Positions 58,080 through 64,000 of a stretch of 64,000 nucleotides of DNA are shown in pieces (position 1 is the first letter of the stretch; every line of letters begins with the position of its first letter). The DNA comes from Tamarix chinensis (taxonomy: Eukaryota > Streptophyta > Magnoliopsida > Caryophyllales > Tamaricaceae): positions 54,686,638-54,750,637 of the forward strand of contig CM060177.1 in assembly GCA_030549775.1 (NCBI GenBank). Direction: 5' to 3'. The notes below the pieces were generated by a model. The model made no database searches, was not told the origin of the DNA, and saw only the letters and a program-made list of their open reading frames with translations. A program made the translations under genes and the position numbers.

Positions 58080-58410
58080 TTCAAAGTGGAAGATTATTGA
58101 GCACAACCCAGATCAATCCACCTACATAATAGCGATCAGATGCGTTCTGTCTTGTAAGTGATTGATACACCGACTATAATAGTGGGGGATCCCTAGCTCA
58201 ATAAACCAAACCTTATGTTTGATAAGACATATAAAAGGCACTAAGTACTTACAGTGGAACACCATAAGATTCAGGGCGGGACCAATCCACCGACATAATA
58301 GTAGCTAGGAGCATCTTGCCTTGGAGATCGATCCACCAGCATATAATAGTGGTCAGGTGCGTTCTAACCTGTATGTGACCGATCCACCGGCTATAATAGT
58401 AGGGTTCTCA
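58080..58410 (+). repeat. CCGATCCACCGG array (second solo LTR in D)
   Basis: Diverged version of the array. One clear hairpin lies at 58354-58371 (CAGGT/ACCTG). Others near 58135-58152 are imperfect. Confidence 0.65.
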
Positions 58411-59106
58411 TACTCACATGGATCGATAAAAAGTATGGTGTGAAATGAGTACTGATCAGGTTTAAATAATCAGTTTATCCAGACTATAGCTTGGCCTTTA
58501 TTTATCTGAAAGATTGTATGCTACCATATTATCGTGCTTTTCTTATATGCCCTTATGTGTTGGCCATAGTGCATGTTTACATTGATCAGTACGTAGCATA
58601 CTAACCACCAATTTCATAGGTGTTTCTCATTCCCACGAGCAGAGGACCCAACTAAGTTTATGTAGGTTGGTGATGATATTTTTGATGCCTATGACACTTA
58701 TGAGGCATCTGGCAGAGCTGAGAGTTATGCCTGGACCTAGCCTGGGGATTGAGAATGATCTGGTCAGATTCTATCTTCCATTTCATTTTTCTATTGTATA
58801 ATGTTTTCTGTCACTAGGAACTTTAAATCCGTACTTCTAGGTTGTAACTCTTTTTTTTTAACCGTACTCTAATTTTCTATACGAGGAACGATTCAGTTCT
58901 TTTATGAATGTTCGTTTTAATTATCGCCTTATGTTTGATGTTAATCTTATTCAACCTTAGCACATGGTAATAGAATGGTAGGAGCAAACTAGTCTGGTAC
59001 TAAGTGTGGCAATAATATCCCTAGAATTTATAATTTTGTTATTTCACTTCTATTAAATGTTTTCATTAACTGAAATTTTTCAGTAGTAAATTTTGGGGGT
59101 ATTATA

Positions 59107-60090
59107 GTCTATCTAATAAAATTTCACATGCATCCATAAGCAAAAACTAACATGGCACATCATCATGATCATTACCAATTTGAGATGAGATTAAGGTCTT
59201 TTTTGTTACCATAATTACTTTCTACTTGTCAATCCATCGAAGGGAATAAGGATTCTAATGTAGTGTTATCTCTAATCCCAACTCTAACACCATCCTCTTA
59301 TTAGATACATTTGTACATGATACATGGATAAATTGAGTCTCCCAATCTTTGTTTATCCTTAAATATCTTCTCATTTTGATTAGGTTTCTCATTAGCTTGA
59401 ATTTGAAGAACTCTTTGCAACACATAACAAGAATTTAATTTATATTGGACTCACTTGAAATTACTTCATTTGGCTTGAATTAGGGATCTTCATCATAAGT
59501 TTCCATAGCTTTAATCTCTTGTATGGATAACACTCTTTGATTGGGGAGTTCTACAGCAAAGTGTCCATATCCTTGGAATTTAAAACATTCCTTTGCAGAG
59601 ACCTCATTGATGGTGGCCTTGACTTTCTCCTCTTTGTTAAATTCTTATTTCTAATCAAAACATTTTGTGCTTGAGGTACTTGTCCCATACATTGTAGTTT
59701 ATGCACTTGAGTATTACTTTGTAGAAAAATTACTTTATTTTATAGGTAGCTTAGCAAACTTTATTGTCTTTTAAATATCAAAATAGCTTAATTATGTCAT
59801 CAAGAGAATCATATAAGCAAGTCACAACTTTGTCTCGAATCATCATGTTAAGGCCACCTTGAATCTAGCACACATTTTTTTCCATTTTCCCATGGATATC
59901 ACATAAAAGTGCTAATCCCTCAAATTCCCTAATAGAAGTCTTTGCCTAAGAGCGGTGAATATAATGTAATTATCATTCTATTACTCTTTAGGTACAAATT
60001 TATTTCTCAAATATTTCTTAAGCTTATCAAAGGATTTGATTTTAGATTTACCTTCTCTTTCTTAGGTCTTTTTCAAGTTATCATACAGCC
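59107..60090 (-). pseudogene. element D: protease region, zinc knuckle and gag
   Basis: Minus-strand words: VLELGLEITLH.NPYSLRWID (about 59230-59290, after the retropepsin loop), CTNVSNKR, then the knuckle ECFKFQGYGHFAVELPNQR (about 59560-59615) where two of three Cys are lost but His is kept. Beyond it lies gag text matching A 5500-5780 (59800-60080). Text turns abruptly into a plus-strand Athila-type integrase near 60090. Confidence 0.75.
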
Positions 60091-61500
60091 AGGAAGTTGG
60101 TGTTGCTCTACAATTCTCGGCTGAAGTTATTCCCTAGGAAATTAAAATCAAGATGCTCTAGACCCTATAAAGTTGACAACGTGTATCCCTATGGAGTTGT
60201 GGATCTCAAAGATCAGAGAACTAAATGGACCTTTAAATTCAATGGCCACTGAGAAAAACCTTATGAAGCTAAAAATTCCTATATGGAAGTCCAAAAACTA
60301 TCCAGATCAAATCATTCAGCCGTAAAGGTCATAGCTAAAAGCCTTTAATGTAGAAGAAACCTTACTTCCTCAAAAAGGTGGCCACTCTCTATGTATCGTC
60401 TATTTATTTCTGATCCACTAGAGATGATGAGGAAACCCATCCATTTGCTCCTCCCACAAATAACCTATAAAGAACCTCCAACTCTCTAACAATTTTCTAG
60501 TTTGACAATGCTCAGGAGTGTTTCACTCTCTCTAAACTACCCCAATATCTTATTAACCCCATCATCCACCACTACTTGGCCACTTTTTATCAACATCCCC
60601 CTGATTTTTCCCCTTTAGTAGTGCTAGAATTTTACTATAATTTAAACATGGAAAGAAAGATAAGAACTATTTTTGTCCATGGAAAGTTGATATCCTACCT
60701 CTCTACCATAATCAATAACCGCTATGGGCCCCCTCTTTCAACATTGACAACTACATAGAATTGATATACAATCTTACCAATAAATGAGCAATAGACATAC
60801 TTTCCACCCTTATAATGCTGGGAATAAAGTGGTGAGTAACTAGAAATGGTGCTCACCATTGCGACCACCACACATGACTATTTTATCACTTTTGATCGCA
60901 TGGTTCTACTTTATTTTGTTCTCACTCAAAAGACCATTGATGTCAGATAAATTATAGAGGACCACTTAGAGCTGGTGGTGACAAAGCCTCAAGGTCCTAT
61001 TATGCACCCTACCTTAGTTGCTAGCTTTTGTGCTATGTAGAGGTTCCCCCTCACACCAAATGAAGAAAAATTTACCATCCCTAATTCTGTCAACAAATTA
61101 GCCATCGATCGGTTCGTTGACTCACCTTGTTTAGCTCCTAAGGCCAAAACACCACCTCCAATCCTAGAACGAAATCTAGTAAGCTTAGAGATACTTTTAC
61201 ATATAGTAAAGTAATACATATAAATCCTCATGAGAGGGTAGGAGGAGGCCGTTACTTTAGTCATTAAGCTCATGAGGGCATTAGAATATGTTGGGTTGTT
61301 GGATTCAGGAATTAAGGATGTCAAACCAGGGATCACTATATCAATTGTTCCCTTGGTGGATGAAAGAAAGGGTAGCTAAAAAGAGTAGGTGGATTGTATG
61401 TTTTTAGGCAAGTTTGCAAGTATCAGACAAAGTGATAGGGTGATGCAAGTTGCTAATATTAAGAAGGATGGAACGATTAATCCCTAGGTTGAAACCCTAA
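60091..61500 (+). pseudogene. Athila-type 3' pol end and plant-transposon-protein domain
   Basis: 60095-60290 reads [49 protein letters not shown], the C-terminal integrase end of Athila/Tat gypsy elements. After a gap, 60576-60758 reads QHPPDFSPLVVLEFYYNLNM and HGKLISYLST, then DRMVLLYFVLTQKTIDV (about 60893-60945) and HPTLVASFC. This is the putative plant transposon protein domain found in such elements. Stops are present. A minus-strand frame at 60989-61336 is its antisense shadow. Confidence 0.7.
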
Positions 61501-64000
61501 AAACAAACATGATACTAGAAGTTTCTGAGAAGGAAGAATTACTAGTAGGATGCCTTTCCGCCACTGTTTTTCCCACTATAGGGTTGTCCCCATTGTCATC
61601 CTTGTCTATGTCTGTTTGATTGTTGTTATGGATGTAGCAAAGCTAGTTGTTAACTGTTGTTCTCTTCATTTTTTTTATTTTCTTGCTTAAGATCCTGGCT
61701 ATTAAGCTTGTTTGTTATTGTTTGGCCAACCCATTTGCTCTAACTGTGAAGACACTGTCACATTTTTTCCGAGAGGTATATCATAGTATCATTATTTAAT
61801 AATTTTTGTTTATCTAGTGTTTTTATCATTAATGTAGTAGTAAGACATTTCCCCTAATGATATTTATATCTACATAGATCTTTCCATTTTTACATTTCTA
61901 GGATGAATGTTATGATCAACTTAGCGAATAAGGTAGCCTTACTACTCACCTTACTGAATTAAGTTTCAAACTAATGAACCACCCTTCAAAATGGTACTTA
62001 TGTATATCATTGAGATTTAATGTACAAATATGTGAGCCCAATGCCATAACTAGGAAATAATCAAGCTAATTTGATGAGGCCTTATGAGATATGTTTAGCT
62101 GCTAGGAAAAATATTTCCTTATAGATAACTATTTTTGTTAACTTATATATATTGAATTTGTTAATACTATATCATCATTTAGATTTCACAAGCACAAGTA
62201 AATTAGGACTATCTTCATGAAGCTTCCATTAGACCTCACACATAGGTGAGAGATTATGTAACTATGATATTTTGAACATAAATTTTTAGGAAGCCTGCAA
62301 TAACTATCCTACTTATGTGGTAATTAAATAAGTCTGGAGGAAATAACCTTTACAAATAAGATTCTATCTAGTTTTGAGAAAAAGGCATAGTAATGATAGT
62401 AGAAAAGGGAGCTTCACTACCTAAAATACCTAGTAACCATGGGTACTTGCATGAGAACCATGTGTGCACTTGTGTCAAATAGTATAATAGGGTCATAAGC
62501 TTGATCAAACACATTTAGAATAGGTGTTAGAGTGGATTAACTGGGGGTGCTTATCTAATAACCATAGATTTACACTTGTCTTAAAAGATTCTGACAATCT
62601 GAGGAATCCCTATTTCTTCATTAATTCAAAAAAAAAACTTTACAAGATGAGAAAGCCAGCAAATATGATCTAGAGAATTATTTCTAGATGCACAACTCCC
62701 TTAAGGATCCTTTAAGGTCTAGTAGGGAGATATGAAGAGAAACCTTGATAATTTCCTTCCACACACACACAAGTCTAACCCTTTTCATATATATCGTATA
62801 TATGAAGTATATTTTCAAAGTGTAAACTTTATGGGCAATATGATTGAAGGCCAATAATTACTTCATTATTTCTATAATACCTATAGGTATCCATTAGTGT
62901 TTTCATATAGTTGCTCGAGATGTGTAACGTCTTAAGTTTGAGAGAATTGATATGAGATGATTTGTGCATATTAAAGGACCCTACGAATATCATTATATGT
63001 ATGATTTTTTCCACATGAGGAAGTAGTAGGGTGTGTTCCCTAAAACATTTTCCACCTTTTGAGCTTTTGCATTGATCACTTGAATTTAATCTGAAAAGAG
63101 CCTTAATATTCTATTAAATGATAGAACTTGCACTCTCAAGTAAACTCACAGACTTAATGCCATTACTCACCTGGTAGCAAAGCATGTGTAGGGGCAGTTG
63201 TAACTCTACGGTGTCGAAAAACATTCTTACCCTACGATGACTACAAAATTTCTACCCCACTAAATTAGCTACCCATGTCACCATCAAGGTGTTATAGCAC
63301 CAATAAAAAGAAGAATAACCAAATATTTGGATTTGGTAGTATTCACTAGGTGACCACTTTAGGGCATAGCTATCGAACGTAGGGTGTCTCTACCTAATAT
63401 AGCACTAAATGACACTTGTCTCAACTAGCACATTTTGCACCCTATAAATACCCACTAGATCAAGAAGAAAGGAGGAGGACAGAAGAAAATAATAATGAGA
63501 GACTAGAAGAGAAAAGGGAAGAAGGTTAAGTGTGTCAACGAGCTATACTAAGGGAGGAAAAATAAGAGGGAGAGATGAACGTAGATAGGGGTTAGATAAC
63601 CATGGTTGAGGAGATTTAGCTTTTTCTAGGCTCCCTGGTTGGAGAAAAGATCGAGTCATAATTTTTGCTATAATATGTGACATTGTACTCTTGTTTAGTT
63701 TATATGATACTACATTTTGCTATGTATTCATTTCATGGTGGGTTGAATGTTGGTTGCATTTGGAACTTATATGAATTATGTATCAACTATTATGGTGAAT
63801 AGAATTGATGATGGCTAATGATGATAGGGTTATCACTGAAGGTGACATGATCTTGCTATTAATCCTCTAAAATTCTTTATGTGACATTACCATAGTCTAT
63901 GCACAATGGATGAGATGACCTTTGAGTTTATTTCAACATTGATTGAAATTTGGTTATTGTAAAAGGATTAATATCTCTTGATCTTGATAGGTTATGAATT
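61501..64000. other. unassigned region; one promoter-like site
   Basis: No coding similarity recognised on either strand. It may be the 3' untranslated end and LTR of the Athila-type relic. Contains a (CA)n run (62762-62772). The minus-strand frame at 62829-63014 has no features. The right edge is cut by the window. Confidence 0.4.
63443..63450 (+). promoter_or_regulatory. TATA-box-like site
   Basis: CCCTATAAATACCCAC followed within 30 bp by a purine-rich stretch (63462-63500). This resembles both plant gene promoters and LTR promoters in this window. No open frame follows that I can support, so an LTR promoter is more likely. Confidence 0.35.

Larger units (their letters stand above)
54544..59106 (+). 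mobile_element. second giant solo LTR (4.56 kb) inside element D
   Basis: Starts TGAAATACTC, ends TTTTGGGGGTATTATA, flanked by an exact target duplication GTCTA (54539-54543 and 59107-59111). Joining D across it matches A near 4823. Parts: pyrimidine block (54850-56040) with a Pro/His-rich pseudo-frame, TATA box (55399), microsatellites (56090-56400), GGATCTAGGGTTTGCA repeats (57250-57340), hairpin array (58080-58410) and conserved end. More diverged from G than the solo LTR at 48989. Confidence 0.9.

Noticed and set aside
60989..61336. 115-codon minus-strand frame
   Set aside because: Antisense of the Athila-type domain, which reads on the plus strand with recognised motifs.

Overview
This is AT-rich plant nuclear DNA. 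I found no host gene, rRNA gene or tRNA gene. All coding sequence I recognise is decayed transposable-element protein: Ty3/gypsy gag, retropepsin, RT, RNase H, integrase and chromodomain-like tails; Ty1/copia gag-pol; Athila-type gypsy; and the tail of a CACTA transposase. The plant-type primer binding sites (initiator-Met and TGGCGCC types), giant LTRs, CACTA relic and depth of nesting point to repeat-rich heterochromatin of a seed plant, probably a flowering plant with a large genome. The species cannot be named from this sequence.

Layout. 1-1249: integrase and tail of a plus-strand gypsy element (P1). 1250-7912: minus-strand gypsy element (A) with both LTRs, inserted in P1; P1 ends with an LTR-like block to about 8950. 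8943-14360: integrase tail of a second plus-strand gypsy (P2), split by a 4.6-kb solo LTR (9149-13795). 14361-16900: probable P2 3' LTR. 14815-15660 carries a second copy of an unidentified coding-plus-LTR repeat whose first copy lies inside the solo LTR. 17165-19296: 3' half of a CACTA transposon ending inside a minus-strand gypsy (F). F is split by a 3.7-kb solo LTR (20189-23915), then gives way to a minus-strand gag and a short LTR remnant (to 25272). 25273-39108: the best-preserved element, G, a plus-strand Tekay/Del-like chromovirus with two 4.5-kb LTRs. 39751-46990: plus-strand Ty1/copia relic, split by an Athila-type LTR with primer site (43382-45926). 47000-60090: minus-strand gypsy D, split by two more giant solo LTRs (48989-53639 and 54544-59106). 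60090-61500: 3' part of an Athila-type relic, plus strand. 61500-64000: unassigned, with one promoter-like site.

Elements A, D and F are one family. Aligning D and F to A shows uninterrupted host sequence rejoining at the edges of three solo LTRs, each flanked by a 5-bp target duplication. Six giant LTRs (two in G, four solo) are related or similarly built, and all point the same way. They share a pyrimidine-rich 5' part with a TATA box, trinucleotide microsatellites, minisatellites and, in the G type, a tandem array of short units. Many units in that array contain hairpins whose arms change together. The most unusual signals are this hairpin array, a ~145-bp tandem array with a two-unit higher-order pattern, two insertions within about 20 bp of the same family site, and the unidentified repeat with two protein-level-conserved copies.
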